DNA from: Leptofilum sp965223285
GTDB lineage: Bacteria > Chloroflexota > Anaerolineae > Promineifilales > Promineifilaceae
DNA: 64,000 nucleotides
Assembly: GCF_965223285.1 (NCBI RefSeq)
Contig: NZ_OZ244997.1
Span: 3,224,001 to 3,288,000 of the forward strand
Reading direction: 5' to 3'
Numbering within the stretch: the first letter of the stretch is position 1; every line of letters starts with the position of its first letter. The notes under the pieces are model-generated. The model saw nothing but the letters and a program-made list of their open reading frames with translations. It was not told the origin of the DNA and made no database searches. A program made the translations under genes and the position numbers. Of the stretch, positions 1-8,565 are shown piece after piece.

Positions 1-827
1 AGGTTTGGCGGCAAATCGGTCACATTTTGAATGCGCACGGCAAACGCCTCGGCCAGACCAAAAAAGTAGCCCGTTAGCAGCACGCCAAGTGGATGCTGAA
101 AACCAAAAATATTGGCCGTTACGGCCACCCAACCCAGCCCGTTGCTCATGTTGCGTGTGAACAGCGACAAATGCCCCACGGAGAGAAATGCCCCACCAAG
201 CGAACACAGCATCCCGGCAATCACCATCGCCGACACCTGCACCCGGCGCACGTTAATCCCCAGCGTTTCGGCCGCCTGCTTATTCTCGCCCACGGCGCGA
301 ATGTGCCGCCCAAATTTGGTGTGGAAAAGCACAATGTAGCCAATGATGCAGGCCGCCCAGGAAAAGTAGACGATGAAGTTGTAGCCGCTGAGAATATCGC
401 CCAAAATGGGAATGCTGCTCAACAAGGGAATCTCAAAGTCTGGCAACCGCTGGATGCTGGGGTCTGACCAGGAGCCTACATTGCCAAACAAAACGCGCAT
501 CACATAGACAGTTATTTCGGCAATGAGGAGATTGATCGCCAACGCCAAAATGATAAGATTCACTTCATATTTCAGGTAGAAAAAGGCAAACATATACCCC
601 AATAAGCCACCAAAGACGATGGCCACCAGAATACCGCCCAGCGTCGTACCCAGGTAAAATGTCGCCACAATGGCTACAAATGCGCCAAGAAGCATCTTCC
701 CTTCCAGAGCGAGGTTGAGCACGCCAGCGCGAGAGCAAAAAGCACCACCAAGCGCGGCAAGAATAATTGGCGTGGCTAACCGCAAACCACTACTTAACAT
801 CGCAACAGTGAATAGATCGCCTTCCAT
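1..827 (-). CDS. BMP-type nucleoside ABC transporter permease, second subunit (partial)
   Basis: Inner-membrane permease of a simple-sugar/nucleoside ABC importer (YufQ/NupQ-like, BPD_transp_2 family). About 275 residues are visible and the C-terminus lies beyond the window start. The translation begins MEGDLFTVAMLSSGLRLATP and contains the family stretches GVLNLALEGKMLLGAF near the N-terminus and KFGRHIRAVGENKQAAETLG in the cytoplasmic loop that contacts the ATPase. The start codon shares one base with the stop of the upstream permease (TAATG), so the two are translationally coupled. It is the last visible gene of the lipoprotein-ATPase-permease-permease operon. Its length and the gene order match the family; the exact substrate is not shown by sequence. 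Confidence 0.9.
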   Translation of the reverse strand, partial: MEGDLFTVAMLSSGLRLATPIILAALGGAFCSRAGVLNLALEGKMLLGAFVAIVATFYLGTTLGGILVAIVFGGLLGYMFAFFYLKYEVNLIILALAINLLIAEITVYVMRVLFGNVGSWSDPSIQRLPDFEIPLLSSIPILGDILSGYNFIVYFSWAACIIGYIVLFHTKFGRHIRAVGENKQAAETLGINVRRVQVSAMVIAGMLCSLGGAFLSVGHLSLFTRNMSNGLGWVAVTANIFGFQHPLGVLLTGYFFGLAEAFAVRIQNVTDLPPN

Positions 828-1942
828 TATTCCCTCTCCTGCATAGCGAGTTCAACGGCCGTTTTCTGCCCCCTGAACCTTGCCCACCTTTCACGCAATC
901 CGGCGATGCCTCCTATGTAAAACTTCTCGGCCGCAACGAACAAAATCATCAGGGCAATCACCGTGCCGCCCAACTCGCGCGGGATGCCCAGATTAATTTG
1001 CAAACCAAGTTGAGCACCCAGACCAACCCCTGCAAACAAAATCGCCACCAGAAAAACGCCGAGGGGATGTATCTGCCCCAAAATTGCCACAGAAAGTCCT
1101 GTGAAGCCTAAACCGGGGGCAAAATCCTGGTTGATGCGGTAATGCACGCCAATCACCTCAATGGCACCAGCCAAGCCGGCGATTGCGCCACTGATGAACA
1201 TGCCACGGATAGCAGCGCGATCATTGCGGATGCCGCCAAAAAGGGCAAAAAGTGAGGATTGCCCCGCCATACGCTGCTCATACCCCGGCGCGGAACGCCA
1301 GAGATAGAGATAAACCAGAATTACGGCCGCCACCGCAATTACAAAGCCCATCCCCCACTTTGAGCCGGGCATAAAAATGGGCAACTTGGCAGCCTCATTA
1401 ATAACCGGGGAGAAAGCCGTAGTGCCTCGGTCGGCGCGCAGTGGGAAGTTCACCATGTACACCGAAAATAGAAGCGCAATCTCATTCATCACGATGGTGG
1501 TAATCACCTCGTTGATGTTCAACTTAACTTTTAGCACGCCGGGTATCCAGCCATAAATGCCGCCGACAATCATGGCCACGAGCATAATGAAAATGGGGTG
1601 GATGACGGGAGGCAGGTCAATGGCGAAGCCCAGCCAGGCTGCCGTTAATGCCCCCAGTGCAAATTGCCCCTCCTGGCCAATGCTAAACATGCCAGACCGA
1701 AAAGCGACGACAGCAGAGAGGCCAGTGAGCATGAGCGGAGTAGCTCTTTCCAGCGTCGTGAAAAATGCGCAGCGATTGAGCGCAGAGCAGCCAAAACCAG
1801 CCTTAAACAGTTCCTCGAATGCGGCCAGGGGCGAGTTGTCAGTAAACAAAATGAGTACAGCAGCGACCACCAAACCAGAAATAACGGCAAGAAGCGGTAC
1901 CAGAAATGTGTTGATTCGCTGTTGTCGGTTGTAATTTTCCAT
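827..1942 (-). CDS. BMP-type nucleoside ABC transporter permease, first subunit
   Basis: 371-residue polytopic membrane protein (YufP/NupP-like). The family core TPLMLTGLSAVVAFRSGMF then SIGQEGQF (about residues 68-95) is followed by a KLNINEVITTIVMNEIALL segment typical of these permeases. It forms the channel with the next gene, whose start overlaps its stop by one base. It is separated from the ATPase gene by about 125 bp that hold two perfect hairpins. A diverged paralogue lies nearby at 5246-6256, with the same CAxxTTLERATPLMLTGL-type entry and the same GLAGAIEV-type helix. The start at MENYNRQQ is the only good one. Substrate assignment to nucleosides rests on the neighbouring phosphorylase, nucleosidase and ribokinase genes. 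Confidence 0.9.
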   Translation of the reverse strand: MENYNRQQRINTFLVPLLAVISGLVVAAVLILFTDNSPLAAFEELFKAGFGCSALNRCAFFTTLERATPLMLTGLSAVVAFRSGMFSIGQEGQFALGALTAAWLGFAIDLPPVIHPIFIMLVAMIVGGIYGWIPGVLKVKLNINEVITTIVMNEIALLFSVYMVNFPLRADRGTTAFSPVINEAAKLPIFMPGSKWGMGFVIAVAAVILVYLYLWRSAPGYEQRMAGQSSLFALFGGIRNDRAAIRGMFISGAIAGLAGAIEVIGVHYRINQDFAPGLGFTGLSVAILGQIHPLGVFLVAILFAGVGLGAQLGLQINLGIPRELGGTVIALMILFVAAEKFYIGGIAGLRERWARFRGQKTAVELAMQERE

Positions 1943-1958
1943 AACGTTACGCCACAGT

Positions 1959-2062
1959 ACTGAAGCAAACTTCTTTTAATAGATATGTGCTATGGAAGTT
2001 TGCTTCAGTTTAACTGTTCCGCCTCAGGCTCATATTCGTCCATAGTTGCTTGGCGGAACAGT
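1959..2062 (-). other. Two tandem perfect hairpins between ATPase and permease genes
   Basis: Two inverted repeats lie side by side. The first has 15-bp arms (1959-1973 with 1995-2009, core GAAGCAAACTTC); the second has 11-bp arms (2013-2023 with 2052-2062, ACTGTTCCGCC). Neither is followed by a clear U-run on the minus strand, so they look more like mRNA processing or stability elements, or leaky terminators, within the operon than true terminators. Confidence 0.75.
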
Positions 2063-2068
2063 AGCCTC

Positions 2069-3610
2069 CTATATTGGTTCGGCAACGGCCGTTTCAGCCA
2101 GTGAACTCCCACCCATCAGCAAGCCAATCTCTTCCTTGGTGGTCGTTTGTGGGTCTACCTCGCCAGCAATCGTGCCACGATACATCACAATCACGCGGTC
2201 ACTCAACGACAAAATTTCTTCCAATTCCACAGAGATTAGCAGAACGGCCGCATTCCGGTCACGTACCTCAACCAGCGAGCGATGGACAAATTCAATACTG
2301 CCCACATCCAAACCACGCGTAGGTTGGTTGGCGATAACAAATTTCGGCTCACCAGAAAGCTCACGGGCTAACACCACCTTCTGCATGTTCCCGCCAGAAA
2401 GCGTGGCGATCATCTCGCCGGGCTTGGCAGCGGCAATAGAAAATTGCTTGACGGCAAACGAAGCAAACTTTTTCATTGCCGATTTAATCATGAACCCAAG
2501 CCTATTAAACTCTGGCAATTTGTACCGATTAACAACGAGGTTCTCATCCAAATCTGTTTCCAAATTCAGACCGATTTTGATCCGGTCTTCGGGAATATGC
2601 GCCATCCCTTTTTTACGCCGTTCACCAACGGTTCGCTGAGTAATATCCTGCCCCATGAAGGTTAATGTGCCCCCTTCCACGGGGCGCATACCGGAAATTG
2701 CTTCCACTAGCTCTGTCTGCCCGTTGCCGCTCACGCCAGCAATGCCCAGGATTTCTCCTTCCCGCACGGAAAAAGACATATGGCGTACGGCAGGCAGGCC
2801 GCTGGCATCTGTCACGGTGATGTTCTCCGCAGCAAACACCACCTCACCAGGGGTAGCAGGTTGTTTATCCAACTCAAGTAGCACGGAACGTCCCACCATC
2901 ATCCGAGCCATGTCGGGAATGCTGGTATCGGCCACGTTGCGAGTGCCAATCTTCTTGCCGCCACGCATCACGCTGAGCCGATCGGCGACATCTTTTACTT
3001 CCACCAATTTGTGGGTGATAAAGATAATGGTTCGACCGCGTTCAGCTAGATTTCGGACGACAGCAAGCAGCTCTTTTACTTCCTGGGGGGTAAGTACGGC
3101 CGTAGGCTCATCCAAAATCAGAATTTTCGCCTCACGCTGCAACGCTTTTAAAATTTCGACGCGCTGCTGCATGCCCACCGGCAAATCCCGAATGCGAGCA
3201 TGAGGGTCAACTGGCAGACCAAAATCGTCTGCTAACTGACGCACCAATTCAGCCTCATCCTTTTTCTGCAACACGCCGTACCGGTTCGGCTCAATCCCCA
3301 GCATGATATTTTCGGCAATCGTAAACGACGGCACCAGTTTAAAATGCTGATGTACCATACCAATCCCCATATTTATGGCATCATCAGGGTGGTTGATCTC
3401 AACTGGCTGACCATTGACCAAAATCTCCCCAGAATCCGGCTTGTACAACCCGTAGAGAATGTTCATCAACGTCGTCTTGCCAGCACCATTCTCACCGACC
3501 AGCGCGTGTACTTCCCCCTCGGTTACCGAGAGGGTCACATCATTATTCGCTAATACATTGGAAGAGGGAAAATATTTGGTGATGTTTCGCAGTTCGACAG
3601 CATTTGCCAT
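2069..3610 (-). CDS. BMP-type nucleoside ABC transporter, double ATP-binding protein
   Basis: Cytoplasmic ATPase with two ABC cassettes in one chain (about 513 residues), as in RbsA/YufO. The first cassette has Walker A GENGAGKT at about residues 39-46, a Q-loop in GMVHQHFKL and Walker B ILDEPTAVL. The second has the altered P-loop GVSGNGQTEL and the signature LSGGNMQKVVLAREL, followed by QPTRGLD. The start is set at the Met of MANAVELRNITKYF; an upstream in-frame Met would place the start inside the hairpin at 3627-3665 and add residues unlike the family. It lies between the lipoprotein gene and the permeases and would energise import. Confidence 0.9.
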   Translation of the reverse strand: MANAVELRNITKYFPSSNVLANNDVTLSVTEGEVHALVGENGAGKTTLMNILYGLYKPDSGEILVNGQPVEINHPDDAINMGIGMVHQHFKLVPSFTIAENIMLGIEPNRYGVLQKKDEAELVRQLADDFGLPVDPHARIRDLPVGMQQRVEILKALQREAKILILDEPTAVLTPQEVKELLAVVRNLAERGRTIIFITHKLVEVKDVADRLSVMRGGKKIGTRNVADTSIPDMARMMVGRSVLLELDKQPATPGEVVFAAENITVTDASGLPAVRHMSFSVREGEILGIAGVSGNGQTELVEAISGMRPVEGGTLTFMGQDITQRTVGERRKKGMAHIPEDRIKIGLNLETDLDENLVVNRYKLPEFNRLGFMIKSAMKKFASFAVKQFSIAAAKPGEMIATLSGGNMQKVVLARELSGEPKFVIANQPTRGLDVGSIEFVHRSLVEVRDRNAAVLLISVELEEILSLSDRVIVMYRGTIAGEVDPQTTTKEEIGLLMGGSSLAETAVAEPI

Positions 3611-3626
3611 GAGTTTTCCACAGAGG

Positions 3627-3665
3627 GCGAATGACGTCACACCGAAATGGTGTGACGTCATTCGC
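3627..3665 (-). other. 17-bp perfect hairpin between lipoprotein and ATPase genes
   Basis: Arms 3627-3643 and 3649-3665 are exact complements (core AATGACGTCACACC) around a 5-nt loop. It follows the lipoprotein stop by about 20 nt and precedes the ATPase start by about 17 nt. No U-run follows on the minus strand. In importer operons such stems commonly allow more binding protein than ATPase to be made; that role is inferred here. Confidence 0.8.
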
Positions 3666-3686
3666 TTGGTTATTGATTATTCAATC

Positions 3687-4826
3687 TCACTTCAGCGGTG
3701 CGCACGCATCTGAAGTCAGTTCAGGATCAACCAGCGCGTCACAGACGACATAGTCACCAGACAAAATGTTTGCACGATATTCTTCTACAGTTGCTTCAAC
3801 ATCGGGCAGTTTTTCCACCATCTCCGTCGGGCCTTCGTCCTTGAAGGTTGTAGAGCCTTCATCCCAAGAAATCCCGGCCGCTCCATCGGCCATACCAAGC
3901 TGGTTAAAGCCTCCCTGGAACGTGTCATTCAAAGCCCACTCAATCAGGGTGTAAGTGGCAATATCCACCCGTTTAATCATGGAAACAATTACATGCCCAG
4001 GCTGAATCCAATCCTGATTAGAATCCACGCCAATGGCATAATTACCAGTTTGGGCAGCCGCTTCTAAAACGCCTTCACCAGAACGACCAGCAACTTGGTA
4101 AACAATGTCTGCGCCTTGTTCATACTGGCCAAGCGCAGTTTCCAGTCCCAGCGTGGGGTTCTCAAAATCAAAGCCCAGGTAACCAACAAGAACTTCACAG
4201 TCGGGGCAAACTTCAAGAACGCCCTGCTTGTAGCCATAGAAGAATTGGTTCAAAGCGGGCGCGTCGCCACCTACCACGGCACCAACAACTTTGGTTTCGG
4301 TCATCGATCCGGCAATAAGACCAGCCAGGAAGCTGGACTCATGCACGTTGATCTGGAAAGCAGCAAAGTTATCCGGTAGAGAATCGGCGAAAACGTCTGA
4401 CGGGGCACCAAATTTCTGGTCTGGGAACTCTTCCGCCAATGTCAGCACCAGTTCGGCATCTAGTGCCAGCGGCAACACAATGTCATTACCAGCAAGAATG
4501 GCACCGCGCATAGCGGCTTCATGCTCGGTGATACCAGCGGTTTCAATAATCGTACCAGAAACACCTAGCTCTTCCATTGCCCGCTCGGCTCCACGATTTG
4601 AGGAATCAGCAAAGGAGCGGTCGCCAAGTGCACCGGGCAGCACCAGCGCAAAGCTGAAGTCAGCATTTTCCGTCATTTCCTCGTCGTCGGTGGCACCTTC
4701 ATCGCCGCTGCTATCGGTGGGGGTATCTTCGCCAGAAGCATCTTCGGCGGGTTCGTCTCCACCGCAAGCTGTAAATAACAGCGCGAGGATCATAGCCAAA
4801 ATTAATAAAAGGGTTTTGCGTCTCAT
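3687..4826 (-). CDS. BMP family substrate-binding lipoprotein (nucleoside)
   Basis: 379-residue extracytoplasmic binding protein of the BMP/PnrA family. A signal peptide (MRRKTLLLILAMILALLFTA) ends in a lipobox with lipidated Cys at residue 21, followed by an acidic Asp/Glu/Ser-rich tether to about residue 55. The BMP core starts at FSFALVLPGALGDRSFADSS, includes GAPSDVF and ENPTLGLETALGQYEQGADIVYQVAGRSGEG, and ends in the family pattern of an Asp-containing loop. The start is supported by a strong AAGGAGGAA site directly upstream. It is the first gene of the importer operon, about 420 bp downstream of the orphan permease. PnrA relatives bind purine nucleosides; the exact ligand is inferred. 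Confidence 0.92.
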   Translation of the reverse strand: MRRKTLLLILAMILALLFTACGGDEPAEDASGEDTPTDSSGDEGATDDEEMTENADFSFALVLPGALGDRSFADSSNRGAERAMEELGVSGTIIETAGITEHEAAMRGAILAGNDIVLPLALDAELVLTLAEEFPDQKFGAPSDVFADSLPDNFAAFQINVHESSFLAGLIAGSMTETKVVGAVVGGDAPALNQFFYGYKQGVLEVCPDCEVLVGYLGFDFENPTLGLETALGQYEQGADIVYQVAGRSGEGVLEAAAQTGNYAIGVDSNQDWIQPGHVIVSMIKRVDIATYTLIEWALNDTFQGGFNQLGMADGAAGISWDEGSTTFKDEGPTEMVEKLPDVEATVEEYRANILSGDYVVCDALVDPELTSDACAPLK

Positions 4827-5094
4827 GTGTTCCTCCTTCTTAGGAATATTGTGAGCAAACTACAAAATGAAAAAAGCGCGCATATGCGGCTTTCGACGAA
4901 CAAGATTTATTGATTTTTCCGATTATTGAGAACCAGGGGGCAGCTAAATTGCAGTCACTGTCGGGGTGGTTTTTGGTGGTCGGTTGAGTAGTCGCACCAG
5001 TTGGTGAGAAATTCATCGACAAGAGCCCTTACGTGGAGTTGAAGATTACCGCAAGTATCTATGTGAAAGCAGGAAAGCAAATTTGCAATAAGCC
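4827..5094 (-). promoter_or_regulatory. Long leader region of the importer operon
   Basis: About 270 bp upstream of the lipoprotein start with no convincing gene. On the minus strand the start-proximal part is AT-rich with a strong Shine-Dalgarno site; a GC-rich block with runs of C and CCACC-type repeats lies at about 4930-5000. I found no clear purine riboswitch core and no convincing -35/-10 pair. A 60-codon minus-strand ORF (4840-5022) lacks any family resemblance and is not called. With the repeat at 5095-5150 this accounts for most of the 419-bp gap up to 5245. Confidence 0.35.
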
Positions 5095-5150
5095 GAGCCA
5101 TTTCTCCAGCTTTTACTTATGTAAACCACAATTTCGCGGCTCAATTCTCA
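5095..5150 (-). repeat. Structured dispersed repeat, copy A
   Basis: Read on the minus strand this 56-nt stretch matches 43411-43466 (plus strand) without gaps at about 48 of 56 positions. Shared parts are TTGAGCCGCGAAATTGTG, then TTTAC-NNNN-GTAAAAGC, then GAAATGGCTC. The inner stem TTTAC/GTAAA is perfect in both copies while its 4-nt loop differs (ATAA here, TCAG there), and GAGCC near the start can pair with GGCTC at the end. It sits 95 bp beyond the stop of the orphan permease. Confidence 0.75.
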
Positions 5151-5245
5151 TCAATATACTTTTTGTGATTTACATAGAGGCTTTTATTTTTAAGAATCTT
5201 ATTAATGATTTGCTTGATGGCGGAAAGTATAACATGCTTGCATTT

Positions 5246-6256
5246 TTATGCACCCTTTTTTACGGTGCCGACTTTGAGCCACTGAATAATGGTGGGCATC
5301 ACCATGAGAATCATCATCAGGCCAATAATAATGTTGCTAAGCTGCCGGGGCACGGCCGTTTGCAGTTGCAACCCGTTCAACGACCCCAAACGCAAGCCTC
5401 CCAACAAAAATGAACTAAATAAAATTCCCAACGGGTGAAGCTGCCCCAGCAGGCTCACAATAATGCCGTCAAATTGGTCAATAGTGGAAAAGCTAGACAC
5501 AAACCGATGATGCACAGCCAGCACCTCTAAGCCACCTGCCAAGCCAGCCAAGCCCCCGCTGATAAACATACCCCGCACCACTGCCCAACGTGCATTCATG
5601 CCTGCAAATTTGGTGAACAAACTTGCTTGACCAGCCATGCGTATTTCCAAACCGGCTCCTCTTCGCCAAAGATAAAGATAGGTGAGGACGGCCGTTCCCA
5701 CCGCAACAAAAAAAGCAACCGTCAATTTCGTCGTGGGAATTAACGGTGTGAAACGCACTTCCGTGGGGATGCGCCAAAAACTAACCCGCCCCGTTGCTGC
5801 CAATGCCAGCGTATTGAATATAAGCGTGGTGATAACCTCGTTAATGTTCAGGTAAGCACGCAGCGCACCGGGGATGGCACTCCAAATGCCTCCCGCCATA
5901 ATGCCACCCAACAAACCCAGACTAATCCGCAACCACGGCTCACCAGGTAGGGTAGATACAAGAAAAGTGGTCATGCCCGCGCCACAAACCATCTGCCCAA
6001 ACTGCCCAATGCTGATCATGCCGGAGCGAAAGGCTACCATCGCTGCCAGTCCGCTGAGAACCATCGGGGTAGCGTACTGTAACGCCGTCCAGATGGCGCA
6101 GAAGCCGCCGCTACCCACACAGCCAAATCCGGCCGTCAACCAGAGGCGGTACGCCTCAAATGGATTTTCGCCCGTGGGCAGGACAAGAAGCAACCCTAGC
6201 CCCATGCCCAAAATAACGGCTAGAAACGGCTGGAGGACAGGCGCAGGTTTCATCAA
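5246..6256 (-). CDS. Orphan BMP-type ABC permease paralogue
   Basis: 336-residue polytopic protein homologous to the first permease at 827-1942. Shared features are the TAGFGCVGSGGFCAIWTALQ entry, the ATPMVLSGLAAMVAFRSGM core, the YLNINEVITTLIFNTLAL segment and the GLAGGLEVLAVHHR helix. It follows the phosphorylase gene after 23 bp, so both are probably one transcript, but no second permease, ATPase or lipoprotein accompanies it. It could swap with the main permease or pair with the second permease of the main operon to alter specificity; both are inferences. It is somewhat shorter than the other copy but looks intact. Confidence 0.85.
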   Translation of the reverse strand: MMKPAPVLQPFLAVILGMGLGLLLVLPTGENPFEAYRLWLTAGFGCVGSGGFCAIWTALQYATPMVLSGLAAMVAFRSGMISIGQFGQMVCGAGMTTFLVSTLPGEPWLRISLGLLGGIMAGGIWSAIPGALRAYLNINEVITTLIFNTLALAATGRVSFWRIPTEVRFTPLIPTTKLTVAFFVAVGTAVLTYLYLWRRGAGLEIRMAGQASLFTKFAGMNARWAVVRGMFISGGLAGLAGGLEVLAVHHRFVSSFSTIDQFDGIIVSLLGQLHPLGILFSSFLLGGLRLGSLNGLQLQTAVPRQLSNIIIGLMMILMVMPTIIQWLKVGTVKKGA

Positions 6257-6279
6257 CTATTCCGTGTCCGTAGCCAGGG

Positions 6280-6996
6280 CTAATCTTTCTGAGCTAACTG
6301 CCACATCGCCTCCAGGCCAATTTGGATAACTTGCTGCTCGCCTCTGCGGTAATCGGCCTCGCCCCACTCTGGCTTGATGACCCCTGGTGCCCCGTCAGAC
6401 GCATACAGTGCCCCAGTGCGCCAGCCACGATACGCCCCCACCACAAAGAGCGTATCACTTTCCATCTCCACAGAGACCACGCCAGCCGTCTTAAAAATGT
6501 CGCCAGACCCTTCTTCACGCGGCGCGTAGAAGGCATCGCCCGCCAGCCCAACGCCGACGGTGTGTGGAATTCCCAGCGCCTCAGCAGCTTCAACCAATGC
6601 GCGCAGGACGGCAAAGGTGGGCACCGCCGGATAGTTGAGTGGCAGGTAGGCGTTGGCCGTGCCGCCTGCTCGGAAGGTGCCACTGGCAATAATCACGTCG
6701 CCCGGCTTTTGGCCATCCTGAAACACGCCGCAGGAACCCACGCGAACGAAGGTGTCTGCGCCCATGTGGGCCAGTTCTTCCAGGGCAATGGCAACGGTAG
6801 GGCCGCCCATCCCTGTGCCGCAGACTGTCATGAACACGTCTTTGTAGCGGCCAGAAAAGACTGCATAGCCACGACTGTCGGTGACTAGATAGCTGTCGTC
6901 GAGATGCGCGGCAATCTTTTTAGCCCGCGCCTGGTCACCAGGGCAAAATACATAGCGAGAAATCTCTTTGGGATCGCATTGAATGTGCCATTCCAT
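6280..6996 (-). CDS. Nucleoside phosphorylase, uridine-phosphorylase-like
   Basis: 239-residue cytoplasmic enzyme of the PNP/UDP phosphorylase superfamily, splitting a nucleoside with phosphate to base plus (deoxy)ribose-1-phosphate. Visible motifs are the phosphate/nucleoside loop TVCGTGMGGPTVAIALEEL, GADTFVRVGSCGVFQ and the ribose-binding VSVEMESDTLFVVGAYRG. The start is the Met of MEWHIQC because a near-perfect AAGGAGGTAG site lies 4 nt upstream; a more distal Met falls in the repeat at 7018-7088. It lies between ADP-ribosylglycohydrolase and the orphan permease. The VEMES motif and the length favour uridine phosphorylase, but a broader pyrimidine or purine preference cannot be excluded. 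Confidence 0.88.
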   Translation of the reverse strand: MEWHIQCDPKEISRYVFCPGDQARAKKIAAHLDDSYLVTDSRGYAVFSGRYKDVFMTVCGTGMGGPTVAIALEELAHMGADTFVRVGSCGVFQDGQKPGDVIIASGTFRAGGTANAYLPLNYPAVPTFAVLRALVEAAEALGIPHTVGVGLAGDAFYAPREEGSGDIFKTAGVVSVEMESDTLFVVGAYRGWRTGALYASDGAPGVIKPEWGEADYRRGEQQVIQIGLEAMWQLAQKD

Positions 6997-7017
6997 TGTT
7001 CTACCTCCTTGGGAATG

Positions 7018-7088
7018 TATCCGCAGATTAACGCAGATTTTCACAGATTAATAACCAATCTACGCTAATTTGTGCCATTTGCAGATTA
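7018..7088. repeat. Intergenic tandem-unit hairpin repeat (CGCAGATT type)
   Basis: The unit CGCAGATT/CACAGATT is repeated in the left arm and its complement AATCTACGC/AATTTGTGCC appears in the right arm, giving an imperfect stem between two co-directional minus-strand genes. The same unit recurs at 9949-10018, 10950-11024, 13356-13438 and 14645-14718. Confidence 0.75.
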
Positions 7089-7095
7089 TCAAACT

Positions 7096-8412
7096 TTAGT
7101 AGCGTGCCATTTGGGTGATTTGCTGGGCGAGATCGGTGATGGCACGGCCGTTCTCACCCGGAATGTAGCTCTCAATTTCATCATTTAGCGGGGCTGTCCA
7201 GCGGGCTGGAATATTGTCTGCCCCCAGCATCACGCCGAGGATGGAGCCAACCGTTGCGCCATTGCAATCTGTGTCCCAACCGCAGGATACGGCCGTTCCC
7301 ACCCCCGCTGAAAAATCATCCGCGCCGAGTAGCAGGCCCAGCGTCACTAAACAGGCGTTGGGAATTGTGTGAATCCAGTTTTCGCCCACATCTACATTGT
7401 AGTAGCGGCGGCAATATTGCTTGATTTGGCGGAACGCATCTTCCCAGGTGGCTTCCTGCTTTGCCCAGCCAATCGCTTTTTCAACCGCTTCGTGCAGACG
7501 GCTTTGGGGCGGGATTTCTGCCAGCCCAGCGCGAATGATCGCCTCTGGCTTATTCAATACAAAGGCGGCGGACACCATTGCCGCCACCCACATCGCCCCG
7601 TAAATGCCGTTGCCTCGATGTGAAAGGGCGGCATCTTTGTAGGCAAGTGCCGCTGCCCGGCGCGGCTGGCCAGGGCAAACGTAGCCGTACACATCCGCCC
7701 GAATTTGCGCCCCGATCCATTCACGGTAAGGGTTTCGCAAGGCTGCGGCCGTTTCTGCCGAAACCCCATTCACCAAATGTTTGTACACGACCCGCTCCGC
7801 TGTGAAAACACGGCCGTACGCAAAATTGTCCAGCCAAAACTGCCCCACATCCGCCGTTGTAAAGTTGAAGCCATGCTTTTGTAGGATGAGCATCGCCGCC
7901 AGGGTGTATTCCACATCATCGTCCTGCACCACACGGCGGATGTTGCCGCGCGTGGTATCGTACCAGCGGCTCCAGACTGGCAGAGTGAAGCCATCGGGGA
8001 ATGGTTCTAGCAGCGGCACATAATCCTGCAGGGGAAATGCCCCAGCCAATTCCAGATATCGCCAGATTTGGGCAGCAGGCCAGGTGCCTTCCAGCGGCTT
8101 GCCCAGCATCATCCCAGCAAAACGGCCTAGCAGCCCACCGTGAATTTTGGTGGGAACGACCGTTTCCACCGGAGTAGGCAGTTCCACCGATTCAGTCATT
8201 TGCTGAATTTCTGCCAACGCATCCGGCTCATCGTATGGCCAGTTGGGGACGCGCGGCAGGTCAGCGATTTGCTGCCAAAATTGGTTGGCTTCGGTTGGGG
8301 AAAGTGGGGATTTTGTAACGGCCGTACGCAGCTTGAATATTGCCTCAGGGGTAAAACCCTGCTGCTCACGTAAATCCAGTTCGGCTAATAAAAGTTCCTG
8401 CGGTAAGTACAT
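7096..8412 (-). CDS. ADP-ribosylglycohydrolase family protein
   Basis: 438-residue protein of the DraG/ARH family, which removes ADP-ribose from proteins or small molecules using a binuclear magnesium site. An N-terminal extension of about 90 residues precedes the domain, which opens with IHGGLLGRFAGMMLGKPLEGTWP. Metal-binding motifs are VQDDDVEYTLAAMLIL in the first half and SCGWDTDCNGATVGSILGVML near the C-terminus. It is the first gene of the minus-strand block and diverges from the sulfatase. In a nucleoside-salvage locus its substrate may be a small ADP-ribosyl or N-ribosyl compound rather than a protein, which is inference from context. The start at MYLPQELLLAELDLRE is the first Met of the frame. 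Confidence 0.88.
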   Translation of the reverse strand: MYLPQELLLAELDLREQQGFTPEAIFKLRTAVTKSPLSPTEANQFWQQIADLPRVPNWPYDEPDALAEIQQMTESVELPTPVETVVPTKIHGGLLGRFAGMMLGKPLEGTWPAAQIWRYLELAGAFPLQDYVPLLEPFPDGFTLPVWSRWYDTTRGNIRRVVQDDDVEYTLAAMLILQKHGFNFTTADVGQFWLDNFAYGRVFTAERVVYKHLVNGVSAETAAALRNPYREWIGAQIRADVYGYVCPGQPRRAAALAYKDAALSHRGNGIYGAMWVAAMVSAAFVLNKPEAIIRAGLAEIPPQSRLHEAVEKAIGWAKQEATWEDAFRQIKQYCRRYYNVDVGENWIHTIPNACLVTLGLLLGADDFSAGVGTAVSCGWDTDCNGATVGSILGVMLGADNIPARWTAPLNDEIESYIPGENGRAITDLAQQITQMARY

Positions 8413-8565
8413 GATTGCTTCTTAAGCTGAGTCAGGGATTCACTTTTCGTCAAAAGAAATTAGTTGCCGCATAATATTAACAGCATGATCCACTAAATCG
8501 AAAACCAATCCCAAAAGCCACACCCAGCCTCTAAAACCTCTGTGTTCTTGTGGCAAAAAAACAAA
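8413..8565. promoter_or_regulatory. Divergent promoter region of the nucleoside locus
   Basis: The 153-bp gap separates the two divergent gene blocks and must hold both promoters. It has an AT-rich centre (around 8470-8485, including TAATATTA), but I could not assign a convincing -35/-10 pair in either direction. The right end (8532-8560) is a half copy of the ACCTCTGTGTTCTTGTGGC-type repeat directly before the sulfatase start. Confidence 0.4.

Noticed and set aside
4827..5094. Purine-type riboswitch before the nucleoside lipoprotein gene
   Set aside because: I looked for the conserved purine-aptamer core on the minus strand and did not find it.
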